From: Conoideocrella luteorostrata
Taxonomy: Eukaryota > Ascomycota > Sordariomycetes > Hypocreales > Clavicipitaceae
DNA length: 64,000 nt
NCBI GenBank assembly: GCA_032433595.1
Contig: JASWJB010000014.1
Location: 124,001-188,000 of the forward strand
Reading direction: 5' to 3'
The position numbers were made by a program, and so were the translations under genes. The notes beneath the pieces are model-generated. The model had not been told where the DNA came from. It ran no database searches and worked only from the letters and a program-made list of their open reading frames with translations. Shown one piece after another: positions 33,808-45,728 of this stretch. Numbering within the stretch: the first letter of the stretch is position 1; each line of letters begins with the position of its first letter.

Positions 33808-36411
33808 TTAGTATCTGTCTATTATCCACTTTTTTCGCTCATTGGTCTCCATGCCCTTCAGCAACCTAGTTTCCGCCTTTTTCACAGCCACGTACCTCTC
33901 GACAACATGCTCACCCAGCAGACTCGTCATTTCTTGGTCGTTAACGAGTGACACCAAAGCTTCTTCAATGCTGGCCGGTAGGTTTGAATTTATTCCCATA
34001 TTCAAACGTTCCTCCCAGAACAAAGTGGCCGGATCCTTCGTACAATCGCCCCACACCAGCTTCTCCTGCTTGGCTACTCCATTCACACCAGCGAACACCA
34101 GTGCCGCCATTGCCAGGTACGGATTCGCAATGCCATCAATACACTTGACTTCCCAATGGCTACCTTCAATTTTGCGCAGGGGGGTTTCGCGGTTTTGCGT
34201 GCCCCATGCGACCCAAGTTCCGCCTGCCCAGACACCGTCCTGGACACGTTCGTAGCTTACCATGTTGCTGTATGTGAATGCACAAATGGCCCGTAGGTGG
34301 GATAGTATTCCAGCGTAAAATGACTCGTACACTTGCTTGCTGACGTCTTGATTACAAGACGCTAGGGAAATGTGAGTATGGGCGGCAGTACCGCAAGCCT
34401 CGGAGATTGGCTTTGGGTGCAATGTCATTTTGTAGCCATGGGCCCTTGCACAAGTCGAGAGCACTTCTCGTGCAAATACCAAGGTGTCAACGGCTGCCAT
34501 GGGGGACGCCGGTGGCAGCACAATCTCGAATTGGCCTTTGGCGCTTTCCGCATGTAGCATTTCCACATATACACCGGCCTCATCGAGTCGTTGGATGGCT
34601 GGTTCCAGAATCTTCTCAACTACTTCGTGGTCCATGGACCTTGCTGTGGACCAGGCGTGTCCATCGGCATCGTGAAGCTCGTAATTTCCGCTTCGGGAGT
34701 ATCGAACAAGAACTAGTTCAATCTCGAAACCAAATTTCAACTCAAAATCTTGCTCTCTCGCCTGATCCACCGCCTTCTTTAATAGGGTTCGAGGGCAAAG
34801 ATTGACTTCCGAGCCATCCTCCTCTTTACAGTCGCACATGAGCATCGTATAACCTTCTTTCGGGCCACGCCGAAGTGAAGATAGATCCGGATGCAGCTTG
34901 TACAGTCCGCTGGGACCGATATCTGACAGAATTGAGTCGTCTTGCAGCTGGCCTAGTATGACTCTGGTCACAGTTATTGTAAGGGGCTTACTACTTTTTA
35001 AAGCAGATATTACTTGGCGAGACGGAATGATTCGCATGCGCGGCGTCCCGGTGTAGTCGATCCAATATAGACGCAGATATTGTGGCCTGTCTGTGTTGCT
35101 CAACAGCTGAAGCAATTGCTGAGACTCGACTTCAGTTGCCGGACCAGGAGCTGAGTTGCTTATAATCGGCAGGTCGAGGGTCTGCAGAGTGAGTCCGAGA
35201 CGATATATCTTATTTGACGTATTGAACAGTACGTCCTGCACGATGCTTGAGGCATGATCCCAAGTAACATCGCCCTTTTGCACGAATTCACAAAGAACAG
35301 TATGAAAAACCTCTCTCATCTGTACTATAGAAAGAAAGTATGTTTCGGGGAACCAATGTCCGTCGGTGCTCCAGATGACCTTTTCCCAAGGGCATAATTC
35401 AAGAACGTGTCGCATGACGCTTTCCTGGCCGTCTCGATTGACAAGAGGGAAGACTAAGCCAATATCTGCATACACGTTGGCATACAGCGCCGCCATATAT
35501 CCCATCTCTCGGACAAATGGATAACCAGAATGTAAAAGGACGATCGGCACTGTGGGGTACTGCCGCGCAAATTCTTGCAGATGAGAGGGCGATGATTTGG
35601 TAAGTGTGAGATCGTTATCCCCCAGGCCGGTGTGGAATTGAATGGGCTTCTTATGTTCATCTTCCGAGTCACGAATCAATTGCGCCAGGCGATGTACAAT
35701 AAGCTGATTGAGGGGTCGGTGATTGATTCGCGTAAACGGCGCAGCATTTGCAGCCCGTCTTTGAGTGAAGATTGCTTCAAAAGCTGAGCGAGCCTCGGCC
35801 TCATTTTCTTCGGAGGCAATATCCAGACCTGTCCTGTAACATATGACACTCTTAAACCCGACGACTTCCTTGTCAGAGATGGCGTCTTTGAGCGCGACTT
35901 CGAACTTTGAGATGGTGGCTTCGAAAGCTTGTCCTGAGGAGTGCTGTGCAAGACAGGCATCATCAATGAGCTTCGCAGCTAGGTGTTCGATTCGCACGAT
36001 GCGCTTACTGGGACTTGTTGCAAAACGGTCGAAGTGACTGTACGGCTCCACAGCATCTTCATTGTCCAATCCGTCGTCGACCAGAACGCATGCGATGCCG
36101 GAAAGGCATTGCCGAGTCCAGCCGTCGTAATCTGATTCCCGTTCCCTCTCAATTGCGCTCTCAACAGCTTCCCATGTTTCCCCGCATCCAAGCTGCCCGG
36201 ACAGCTGTTTCACAGCCCGGATGAGGGCCAAGCTGGTCCGTGATGCGTTGAGGGCTTCGGCGTGAGCTTCCGATACAATGCTCAGCAATGGGTGCTCGCC
36301 CACGTGGCTCTTCTTCAGCAGTGGATGCGCATGATTGTCGATGATGGGTGTTGCTTGGATCAACTGGCGCAAAGCCTTGGCTCCAACTCCGAAGTCACCG
36401 ATGTCCATCAT
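33808..36411 (-). CDS. fluG: FluG: amidohydrolase-glutamine synthetase fusion, developmental signal protein
   Basis: Intronless gene for an 867-residue protein, the same size as Aspergillus FluG (about 865), which makes an extracellular signal needed for conidiation. The N-terminal half (about 1-410) is an amidohydrolase domain: metal site DNHAHPLL near residue 25, then PIQFHTGLGDND, VLLHSGYPF and WSTDGHWFPE. The C-terminal half (about 430-860) is a type I glutamine synthetase-like domain with FGFEIELVLV, KGQFEIVLPP, and THISL. Both halves look complete. Two adjacent ATGs (36411 and 36408) could start translation. It converges on the hydrolase gene and has a 3.7-kb empty region upstream. In fungi FluG acts upstream of brlA; that pathway position is inferred here. 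Confidence 0.93.
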   Translation of the reverse strand: MMDIGDFGVGAKALRQLIQATPIIDNHAHPLLKKSHVGEHPLLSIVSEAHAEALNASRTSLALIRAVKQLSGQLGCGETWEAVESAIERERESDYDGWTRQCLSGIACVLVDDGLDNEDAVEPYSHFDRFATSPSKRIVRIEHLAAKLIDDACLAQHSSGQAFEATISKFEVALKDAISDKEVVGFKSVICYRTGLDIASEENEAEARSAFEAIFTQRRAANAAPFTRINHRPLNQLIVHRLAQLIRDSEDEHKKPIQFHTGLGDNDLTLTKSSPSHLQEFARQYPTVPIVLLHSGYPFVREMGYMAALYANVYADIGLVFPLVNRDGQESVMRHVLELCPWEKVIWSTDGHWFPETYFLSIVQMREVFHTVLCEFVQKGDVTWDHASSIVQDVLFNTSNKIYRLGLTLQTLDLPIISNSAPGPATEVESQQLLQLLSNTDRPQYLRLYWIDYTGTPRMRIIPSRQVISALKSSKPLTITVTRVILGQLQDDSILSDIGPSGLYKLHPDLSSLRRGPKEGYTMLMCDCKEEDGSEVNLCPRTLLKKAVDQAREQDFELKFGFEIELVLVRYSRSGNYELHDADGHAWSTARSMDHEVVEKILEPAIQRLDEAGVYVEMLHAESAKGQFEIVLPPASPMAAVDTLVFAREVLSTCARAHGYKMTLHPKPISEACGTAAHTHISLASCNQDVSKQVYESFYAGILSHLRAICAFTYSNMVSYERVQDGVWAGGTWVAWGTQNRETPLRKIEGSHWEVKCIDGIANPYLAMAALVFAGVNGVAKQEKLVWGDCTKDPATLFWEERLNMGINSNLPASIEEALVSLVNDQEMTSLLGEHVVERYVAVKKAETRLLKGMETNERKKWIIDRY

Positions 36412-39400
36412 CGAAGCTGTCGCTGTTGATTAACTCAGATCGCATCAGCTCACCTCATGAGATTTTTTTTTTTTGTTGAGGCGAGGGAAAAGCACAATAA
36501 GCCTCTACTAATAATTACTGACGGACTCGGCCGACCTCTTGAAGTATTGAGCAAACATTGCATCATACCGCTGTTCGGCATGGGACATCGGACGGTGGGG
36601 GAATGTCGTGTCCATCATCATGCGATAGGAAATGTTGGGCTAAACCGTATTTGTGATACCTAGCCGAGCTGCATACGAGATAGGTGCAGGTGTGTTGGGG
36701 TGGTTGGTGAAGAAGGTACTCCGCACGAAGGCGTTGTGAGATGGCGGGCCATAACTCAGTAGTTACCCACGTACTCCATACTGGTACTCCGTACGGCACA
36801 TGCGATGGCAACTAGGCGTGCCGCTGCAGCGTGGCCGAGACACGCACCCGGCGTCGGTCGCATGCACTTGCAAGTCTCGTCTCCGAACCGGTCGGAATAT
36901 TTACCAGCACAGCTGGTCCCTTGCCTACATGTCCGTGTTTCTGGTTCTGAGGCGTGTTAAATCTTGATTTCTACTTTCTGCATATTATTGCATATTACGG
37001 AGTATTGCATGCGGCTCCGTACTTGTTATGGACTGACAGGGGCTTCCTTGAAATTGTTGAGCTGGGTTCCAGTGCTGCAGCCTGTTCGCATGTCCTTGCT
37101 ATTGTACTGTGCAATAGTTACTGGAAACAGCGTTGAACTTTATAGTGCAGTGTTGTCGGCACTCTCGCTCGGCTTCTTAGTTAGAAAGCCGCAATAACAT
37201 AGTCGTGGCTAGATGCTAGGAAACAACATCAAGTGTGGTTGAACGCGCAGATGAGAACTGGACAGGCAGCGCAAAGAGGGGAGGACCCCGCTTTAAATCC
37301 ATTCATTACATCTCAACATTTCGAACTATCTTGTGGCGCTTGCCGGTCAGACAGCATCCTTCCTCAGATCCCTCAAACTAGTGTAATACTTTATGGTATT
37401 CCGAATCCGATAGCCTGCTCGTCTTTCATGATTAAACAAGTTTTTCTCGTTATGTTCTGCTGATTTGTTGCCTGGCTCTGCTATTTGTCCGAGACGGTAG
37501 AAAATTAGCTGACGAAATTACCCTATACGGTCCGGGACAACCGTAAAATGCAAGACAAAAGACGTATACTCCTTGGAGACGATACATAAATGTGACTCTC
37601 TAAGCTTCATCATGGTACTTTTATTTCTGAAGCATGGTATGTATACCTTGCTGGTCCAGGAGCACTAGAGAAGATAAATTTCGCAGTTTGTAAAGTGTAT
37701 GTAGAACTGGACGGCTCTATAATCTATCGCTGTCGAGATTTAATGACCGCGACGCTGGGGTGTGACGCCGTCACTTCATAGACACTACAAATTCCGGATG
37801 CAGAGTTGGCTTGTAATATGGCTACATTAGTTTTCAACCGTGATGAGGCGCCTTGACTCGGATGCATTGCGTGACCGCACTGATCGCGCGAGTTACTCAT
37901 CCATCCACAGCAGGAACACGGTCATGAACTACAACAGAGGGCACAAGAGCAACAGCGCCAAGTGGCAGATATGAATAGATCAGTTCCACCAATTACGCCG
38001 TATAGCCGCTCTATAATCCTAATCTTGCATATTTATCGCAAAGTCAAGCTTGTGAGACGGAAAGAACTCACTATTTCAGTAATAATGGGCCAAAATGGGC
38101 GGCACCAATTAATCTGTCATAGATGAAATACCCTCCTACAGGAAAAAACAAAAAAAAAAACTTAACAAGCTCACAGGCCGTGTAGACGGTGTGCGGTGTC
38201 AATATTATGAGATGGATCCTCTGCTTTTGGCTCATCTCTGTCCCAGCGCTGCAGTCATATCTGTTTGGGTTGTGTCGCCACAAAGTTCCTGATCTGAAAA
38301 AGTTAGCGTCTTGAAGAAATTTTGACTGAGTAGTTCGGCAGCATATTGGAATCTGATTGAAGCTGATTGCTAATCTTGGAGCGTTGGCGGACTCCTGGAC
38401 TGTTCAATCAGTATAGGACGAGAGTCAATTCCATCTTGAAAGCTAGGATACATTACGGTGCTGATGACGTCAGAGACGGCAGGAGAGACGAGCTCGTTCA
38501 TTATTGAAACCAGTATCTTACATCTGGGTTACGTGCTTAAAGAGCCTGGTTGAAGCGGTTTTCACAGCCCGTCTGCGTCGTCATTGGTCTTCAGGCGAGT
38601 ACAGTCTCTATTTCTAGGCTCACCTGAAAAGTCATTGCACCGTCGGGCGGCTGCAATTCGACGTCATAGAAGAGGAATACTTGGCTGCACGGGGCGAAGC
38701 ATTCCACAGAAGGTGGCAGAAGACCCGAAATATTAGTTATTAGATGCCTTTTAATTTTATTCTTTTCATACGCCGCCCAGGATAATGATGCCGTATCTCG
38801 CATTTACAATTGTAAATAGAAGTTCCACAGCAATTCTTTCGTTTAACTCGTTTTCTGTCTTATGCGGAGCAAATTTGACGTCGATCCATAGGCAAGCAAG
38901 GCACCGAGATCTAAGAGCCTGCACTCATAATTGGTTGAGGGTCGCACGGCATCCCACATCTGGCCAAGTCTCGGCGCCCGGCGCTATTGGGGTTGGATCT
39001 GACCATGTGCCGAGGAATGCGGCACCATGAAGGCCAGTTAATAGGGTGTCCAAACCTGTGCCTGGCATCCCAAAGCAGGAACAGAGCAGCCAATTCAGCC
39101 CCGGGATCGAAGGACCCTTGTGGCTGGCGATGACCCGCCCCCGGTGGAATGTTTCCCCTGGCTTACTTAGTTGAACGAAGCACCAGCGCTATTGTGGAGG
39201 TTCAGCTCACGATAAATATACTTCATCCTGCGATGATCGCTACCCAGGTGCCTCGGATATTATCCGAGCCTAGCCACATCTTCAATCGTAGAGCCAACGG
39301 CTATGGCCGAGAGGCGTGAGGGTGGACGCCCGTGGCTGAAATCGGCACATCTATTTGGCGATGGCTTACCACCTGTGTTGCATAGTAGTTACATAATTGG

Positions 39401-40078
39401 AGAGCCCGCCTGCAGAAGCACCGTTTGTTTGGGCTCTCCAGTACGGAGTACCCCGTAAGTTACTGGTTCGTCTAATGATAACGTTATGACAACAAACTGG
39501 GTCTGTCAGCTTCGTGGCTCTATTTCCCCGCCGCCATGGATTTCGTGCATCTCCTGAACGCAGATCAGCAGGCTGAAGCTGTCTCTTCGTAGGATTTCCA
39601 GGCAGCCAGTCGAAGCAGAAGGTGTTTCCCCTGTCTAGTAATACTGTATTAGCCTTGGGCTGACTTCCATGCACGATTATGCTGTCCCACCTGGCTGTCA
39701 TGGGAGCGGCTGTCTCAATGTTTATTCTCGGCAACTGCCAGCCCGAGACGACCGTAAGACGAAATCCAAAATGGGACTCTGCGGAGGAATTACCTGAGGG
39801 CTTGCACCAAATGGGTGCATGAGAGTAACATTGTGCCGGTCAGAGATCCACATTGCGATCATCCATTGCCTGCAGAAGCTCCTTGTAAGTCGAACTGGCG
39901 ATGACCCGAGTTGAAGCAAAGGAGCTCTTATTCTCTCTACATAAATAGGAGCTCATGTCTCCCGATCCCAAGAGAAATTATTCCTTAGTTATTCCTTCAA
40001 CAAATCAAGCTTAACCGCACATTACACGCATCATCTTTCACTACCAAATTCTCTATCAACTTTTACACCACCGCCAAC
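36412..40078. other. Long intergenic region, no gene supported
   Basis: About 3.7 kb upstream of both fluG and the lysozyme-like gene. It holds a T run near 36469-36474, exact dispersed-motif copies at 36785-36794 and 39442-39451, and only short meaningless frames. It may carry long regulatory regions for the developmental gene and the secreted protein, or decayed DNA; I cannot tell which. Confidence 0.5.
39941..39948 (+). promoter_or_regulatory. TATA-like element of the lysozyme-like gene
   Basis: ATAAATAG lies about 130 bases before the start codon, between two GAGCTC hexamers (39922 and 39950), and is followed by an A/C-rich leader ending CCGCCAACATGAAG. Typical of a strongly expressed fungal gene; inferred only. 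Confidence 0.4.
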
Positions 40079-40686
40079 ATGAAGTTCGCCAGTGTCCTCG
40101 CCTGCTTTGCCCTCGGCGCCATTGCTGCTCCCGCTCCCGCCCCGGAGGCTGAAGTCGAGGTCGAGATTGAGGCCCGAGCCAATCTTCCTGGTCTCAACGC
40201 CGTTCAGACCAAGTATGCTAGAGCCATCATTGCCCGTGCCAAGGCTGATGGTGTCGGCCGCCACGGCTGCGAGGCTGGCATTGCTACCGGTCTGGTCGAG
40301 GTTCGTTCTCCCCGGTCCCAGTACATCACCAACGCTCTCTCCGTTCACTTCCACTAACTGCAATGCACGACCAACAGTCTAGCATCATCATGTACGCCAA
40401 CAAGAAGGTTCCCGCCTCCTTGAAGTACCCCCATGACCGTGTTGGTTCCGACCACGACAGCATCGGCATCTTCCAGCAGCGCGCCTCCATCTACAAGAAC
40501 ATCAAGTGTGATATGGATGCTGGATGCTCCGCCGGTCAATTCTTCACTGAGATGAAGCGAATCAAGGGATGGCAGAAGATTCCCGTTGGCAAGCTCTGCC
40601 AGAAGGTTCAGCGATCAGCCTACCCCGACCGTTACAACAAGCGTGTCGGCGAGGCCACCAAGGTTTGCGCCGCTGGTGGTTTGTAA
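40079..40686 (+). CDS. Small secreted lysozyme-like (transglycosylase-fold) protein
   Basis: Secreted protein of 176 residues. Exon 1 is 40079-40300, exon 2 40378-40686; the intron is 77 nt with donor GTTCGT, branch CACTAAC and acceptor AACAG, in phase. A signal peptide (MKFASVLACFALGAIAAPAP) is followed by an acidic pro-region (EVEVEIEARA). The mature part reads GVGRHGCEAGIATGLVESS, then VGSDHDSIGIFQQRAS and FFTEMKRIKGW, resembling lysozyme-like domains of actinobacterial secreted proteins in which Glu of the ALxES motif is catalytic. Here that Glu (residue 74) is the last codon of exon 1. Four Cys are visible in the mature part. Role could be muramidase activity against bacteria or a cell-wall function; activity is inferred only. 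Confidence 0.8.
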
Positions 40687-41237
40687 ATAACGGATGTCGA
40701 ATGGTCCTTCTCAGATGTATTCAATTCTAGCTGTACATACCATATATCCTTGTAAATGAGGCAAATCTAGCGGGATACCGCCCGCCGTTGCAATATATGT
40801 TTTTCTCTGTCTATCCCTGCACCCCGAATGATAGCCGGCCAACTTGCCTATCCTTTGAATAGCTTTGCTTTCGCCAACCTCAATGCTACTGATACCTCGA
40901 CAATTTTTGTTCCCATCACCACTTTGTGAGAAGATCCATTAGATAAAGAAGAAAGTGGAGTCGTCGGTAACGTAAAAAAAAATTTATGCTTTCGGCATCA
41001 AAGCGAAGAGAACAAAAAAAATTTTTTTTTTTTTTTTTTATGTTTAGATAACGACGTTAAATGCCGCTATTCTACAAGCCATGCGACCCCACGTTCTACT
41101 AGACCACGAGCCGTAGCCTTCCGTAGCAAACAAATGATATTTTTGAGTTGTAACAGAGATAGATAAATAGCGACTAAGGTAGAAAGTCAAGTAATGGTTT
41201 ATCTTTGCAAGAACCCACGCTTTTCTACGGAGAAACC
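40687..41237. other. Convergent intergenic region
   Basis: 3' flanks of the lysozyme-like (plus) and DUF1203 (minus) genes. Includes the A/T homopolymer pair at 41014-41039. Confidence 0.6.
41014..41039. repeat. A8T18 homopolymer pair
   Basis: Eight A followed directly by eighteen T; it can fold as a short A/T hairpin. Located between two convergent 3' ends. Confidence 0.9.
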
Positions 41238-41805
41238 CTAGTCGTCTGCACGATCAATCCTGACAGCAAAGCAACCCGCTTTTGCATAGTGAACGTGAAT
41301 GTAGGTGACTGCGTCGTTTTCCATCATTTTGTTTGAAACTTCCACGATTTGGTCACCTTTGACCACCTCTGTGTCAACCATACAGTGACTGGCATCGAAT
41401 GCCCGCATCGATAATAGGCGTCGATGCAATTGTTCGGGAACAGAGCCATCAGGCTTGTACGGCTCGCACTGCGGGCTCACATGTACAAAGATCGGACCCG
41501 GCTGTCTATAAGGACTATCGCCGAGAAACGGGTCGTAAGGCGCGAGGATCATGGTGTCGCCCAAGCTACCATCCCGTAGGCAGCGACGGCAAGGAGACCC
41601 TCCCTCCTTGTCCACCGTAACTACTTGGAGTAGCGACGGAGGCGTCTTGTCGAAGGTTGGCTCGGTAGGTAGCGCATTTAACCTCATTGAGGGGAGCATG
41701 GAGGCACTCGTCTTCTAGCGTAAAGAAAATGGTTAATTATGTGGTCACTTATCGTACCTATTATACGAAGACACAGCAACTAACCTCGGGTGTACCAATT
41801 GCCAT
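41238..41805 (-). CDS. DUF1203 family protein
   Basis: Two exons: 41805-41785 (only MAIGTPE) and 41714-41238; the 70-nt intron has a GTTAGT donor and CTAG acceptor and keeps phase, giving 165 residues. The family hallmark is present: CRRCLRD near residue 50, then DTMILAPYDPFLGDSPYRQPGPIFVH, and a C-terminal TYIHVHYAKAGCFAVRIDRAD. DUF1203 proteins are found in bacteria and fungi; the C-x2-C and GPIFVH motifs are conserved but no activity is assigned to the family that I know of. No signal peptide or membrane segment. The short first exon depends on the splice reading; otherwise the start would be Met at 41699. Confidence 0.82.
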
Positions 41806-42449
41806 TGTGCTCAGTGATGTAGGGAAAGATGCTGCTGTTCGTAATCAAAACGAGGAAAAAGTAATAATCTGTAGTAGTGTAAAGTGAGTAGTTCATTAAG
41901 CCAGATCATTGTGGAAAAGTGCATTATTTATACTTCTCATTTCTTGGAGCTGCGCTTCACGCTCTTCACAATTGTTGCTGTTGAACTGGCAAATGAGTGG
42001 GGCTGCCTGAGCCTCGGAGGCTCGACTGGTAAGCCACACATAATCTTGCTGTCAATGTAGCCATACGGGCCACTGGAAACTATTCCAGAGCACCACTTCA
42101 TGTCTCGGAAAACATAATATGACTCATGAGCTAAGAAAAAGGGAGACATAGCAGACGACAGTACTCAAAACGCCGGTGGTGCTGTATTGCCCATATGTAT
42201 TGATCCAACTCAATGACGTGGAAGTGTAAATATCGTGCGAGTGCAGTGTAGCCTGTATTGGCATCATCCGCACCTATCATCGCCATTCTTGTAATTCGCT
42301 ATGAACTTTTATTTGTAAAAGTATAATTACGTCGTCTTTTTTTCCTGAACAAGTTCACTTTTGTGAACCCTCACTCTGTCAACGTCCTGTCCAAAGTGCT
42401 TTCCGGCTGCGTCACCGCATATCGAAAGCCACTGCCCATGCCTTGTCAA
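41806..42449. other. Intergenic region
   Basis: Upstream flank of the DUF1203 gene and 3' flank of the sulfatase gene. A 70-codon minus-strand frame (41937-42149) has no recognisable family. Nothing else seen. Confidence 0.5.
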
Positions 42450-44523
42450 TTAGACCCAATCCTCCCAGTTGTTTCGAGAAATAAACTGTTTGCCATCATC
42501 ATAAATAATTGGCTCCAATGCACCTTCATACGCAGTGATATACCCTAAGCCACATTCAGAGAAAGTGACCTTCTCCTGCTGCTTGAAAAAGAAGTCGTCA
42601 TACTTCGTGTCTAGAGCATCTTCCAAGTTGTACACGTCGCCTTTAGGGAAAAGCTTTTGCCATGGCTTACGGCAAGCTTTCCCTTTACAGCTCTTCAGGG
42701 TCAACAGGAGCGCATCTAGACGTGGAGTCAGAGAAGGAATAGAATAACCCGACGAGGTCTTGCCGCGATTTCCATATAAGTTGCTCAACTGATGGGGATC
42801 CGCAGCCATGTCGTATAATTGATGCTCGTTGGTGCACCACACAGCATACATAAAGTCGTAGTTTTTGCCGATTAATCGAAGAGTCTTATATGTATTCCGT
42901 GTGAACTTTCCCTGCAAGTTACCAAATCCCTCACCCTCAGCCATTCCATTCCCCCAATACTCGATGTTGACGTGCTCGTTTTTCCTTCCCAGGCTCTTTT
43001 GGGCTTCTGAAGTGACTGGTATAGGAACACCATCGAAGTCGTCGTGCAGACCAAGTCCAGCAAGCTCGAATAGGGTCGGAACAATGTCGGTGTGCGAGGT
43101 AGGGAAGGACACTTCTTTGTCGGCAGCGACGCCGGGACCGCGGACAATGAACGGTACATTGACATCTTCCTCGATGTTGCAGGTTTTGCCGGGGGGGAGT
43201 CGATGTTGCCCAATGTGATAACCGTTGTCGCTGGTGTAGATAATGTAGGTGTTGTCGAGAACCTCTGGGTGGCGTTCGAGCGCTTCTACGAGACCGCCGA
43301 CCAGCTCATCAACAGACTGAAGAGCTTGGAGACGGGCACGGTAAAAATTATCGCTATATTCAATTTGTCGGTCACTTAATTTGTCGAGTTTTTTGAGGTA
43401 AGATACATCGCCGCGCTGTGGAGTGCAAGTATGAGAGTGATGGACTATTTACGGAGTATTCTCGCGTGCTAGGCAATTCAGCTGCGCACACTTACCTTGT
43501 CTGGATTGAAGCTAGGTGATCGAGGAACCTTGACGCCTGGGAACAAATCTTTGTGACGGTCGGCAGGAATCGGGGTTGTGAATCCATGTTGATCCGTGTT
43601 GGCGTGAGGGCCGATCGGGGTAACGCCCAAGAAGAATGGCTTGCCGGCATCAATTGCATTTTTTAGAAACTCGAGAGATCTGTTTGCAATTACGTCTGTG
43701 GAATATTCATTACGAATACTCCTGTAGTTACCGTAATCTAGTGACATGATACCGTCCAGGTACCGATAAGTACCAGGATCGAGCAAGACTAGACCATTTA
43801 GATGCATAGTCAGCCTCTGTATCTAGTTTCAGAGATGAACGTTTATACTATTGCACAATACTTACAATCGGATCGAGTCCATCCTGCAGCAAACGGTGTG
43901 TTGTAGGTTTTAATACCGTGCTGATTCATCAGCTTGCCGGTATAGTAGGTGTTGTAGCCAGCTTTCTGAAGCCAGACAGGCAGATACGCTTCGTTGAGAC
44001 CCTGACTAACGAACTTGGAATATCCACCTGCAGCAAAACATATTAGTCTGACTTGCATCCCTCACCACGAGTTCGCGATCCGATCCGTCACCAGAGTATG
44101 GACAAGAAGAAACTAGTGCTGAGCAAAGCAGCTCGGACATACCCCACGGCTGTATTTCGAGGTTAGTGGCGCTTCTAAGAGTCAGGGGTTTTCAAAGAAG
44201 ATCGGGAAGAGCTCAATCTGTTAACTTACAGCCTTGACATCGGTAACATTGGTATTGTGTGCTGCCTTTCCGGTGAGTAAAGAAACTCGTGACGGACAGC
44301 AAAGGGCGACTGTGCAAAAGTGCTTCTTAAAAGTGGTTCCCTTTCTAGCAAGGTGCTTCTGGACTGCAGCCTGATAATCAAGAGAATTCAGATGTAAGTC
44401 TTGATCATCCGTCATAATAAAGACGAAATTAGGCTTCGTCTGGCCCGTGCGAGCTTCATGGCCACTCGCGATAACTTTGAACGCGAGCGCTAAAGCGGTA
44501 ACAAGAAAGAATGGCAGCCTCAT
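42450..44523 (-). CDS. Secreted sulfatase (arylsulfatase/glucosamine-6-sulfatase type)
   Basis: Secreted sulfate-ester hydrolase, 573 residues from five exons: 44523-44230, 44149-44143, 44027-43866, 43788-43496 and 43415-42450. Exon 2 is a 7-nt microexon (CCGTGGG) that joins KA to PWGGYSKF, matching the PPYGGYxKF segment of relatives. A signal peptide (MRLPFFLVTALALAFKVIAS) supports the start at 44523; an ATG at 44643 in the same frame would hide it. Metal site IMTDDQD (residues 37-42) and the formylglycine motif CCPSRVSLLTG (Cys75) are intact. Later motifs include GKLMNQHG, SDFLLDPGTYRY, TSDNGYHIGQHRLPPGKT and SHTDIVPTL. Introns of 80, 115, 77 and 80 nt all keep phase. Substrate may be an aryl or sugar sulfate. 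A secreted phosphoesterase lies upstream on the same strand. Confidence 0.9.
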
Positions 44524-45728
44524 CTTGCTCCAGGTACTTTTGACGGTGGAAGGAGGAGAATGATGACGAGTTGAGAAGAATGGTCCGTACGGTTCAACGG
44601 CTTGCTTCTCGGGCCTCAGACCGAGGGGCTTATCTAGAGCCATCGCGAAGGCTGAAGAGTAAGCGACATTATTGTAGTTTTATGCTTTGACCCTCAGGCC
44701 AGTCCCAGCGAAAACTCGGAAACTGGGAAGCCACGCAATTTGTCATTCGGAAGGATTGGCCAAAGGGCCGCGGAGTAAGCCGCATCATCCTTGCGAAACT
44801 AATGCTGATCGACCGCAGGCACTTACGGATGGGCTTTTCTTTGCGATGGACATGCTTCAAACTGTGGAAAATGACGGCATATCCGCTGCTTGGAGCTGCC
44901 CAGTCTGGAGTAGTAATGACTAGAGCCAGTCGAATTTGTGGAGACTTACTGTCGCAACTATCAGGCGGCATATACAGCAGGCGAATTACGCGTGGAAAGT
45001 GGCCTCGGGATATGCCATGTTTTGTGTCATGCCCCCCCGCCCCCAAAATCGCTTGTCGACCGAATATGACGATATGTCATGGAGATATCACGACATCCAC
45101 TGCATGGTGGACTATGAATGGCCAATTGAAGCCACCCGGAACTCGCCAGTAATGAGCATCGGCGGTATGCTTATGTCGATATCTCTTTCAAAATTATGGT
45201 ATAATTTTTCTGTTGTGTGTGTAATAGCGCAACGATGGCCCGCCATCGCATTATGTGTAGTGGATGTCCCTCCACCTGGCCAAGACTGTTTTATCTTCCC
45301 GTAGGTACCCATCGTGACAGCATTTGGTCTGACAGCACCTTGCAGTTTGGGGATCAAAGCATGAATTTACGTACGATTCGAGATTGCTGCCGAGAGCGAA
45401 GACGGCGTGCGATCAAATGAATTTAATTAACATTTCACTGCAAGCTACTGCGGATACACCGCATCAACGACTGGACCGAGCCAATCCCTTCAACGGGCCA
45501 ATTCAAACTTCATCTCGGGGTTTCCAAGCAACATACCATTTTATGGGCAATTCGCTCTTGCGAGTAGTCATGCCTGTTTACCACAGAGCCACTACACGGC
45601 TTCACACCTTCATATCACCCTGAAGTCACTCGTTCAAAACGACAGGCTGTCTGTCTACCGTCGCTTGAGAAGATGCTATTCGAGCCCCAAATGGTGTGGA
45701 GATAAAATGGATCAATTCATGGATTAAG
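44524..45728. other. Intergenic region
   Basis: About 1.2 kb between the sulfatase start and the 3' end of the phosphoesterase gene, both on the minus strand. Overlapping short frames on both strands, no recognised gene. Confidence 0.55.

Noticed and set aside
39366..39734. 122-residue minus-strand ORF
   Set aside because: Composition and context do not look coding; no motif found.
41937..42149. 70-residue minus-strand ORF
   Set aside because: No recognisable family, no signal peptide; could be a stray frame.
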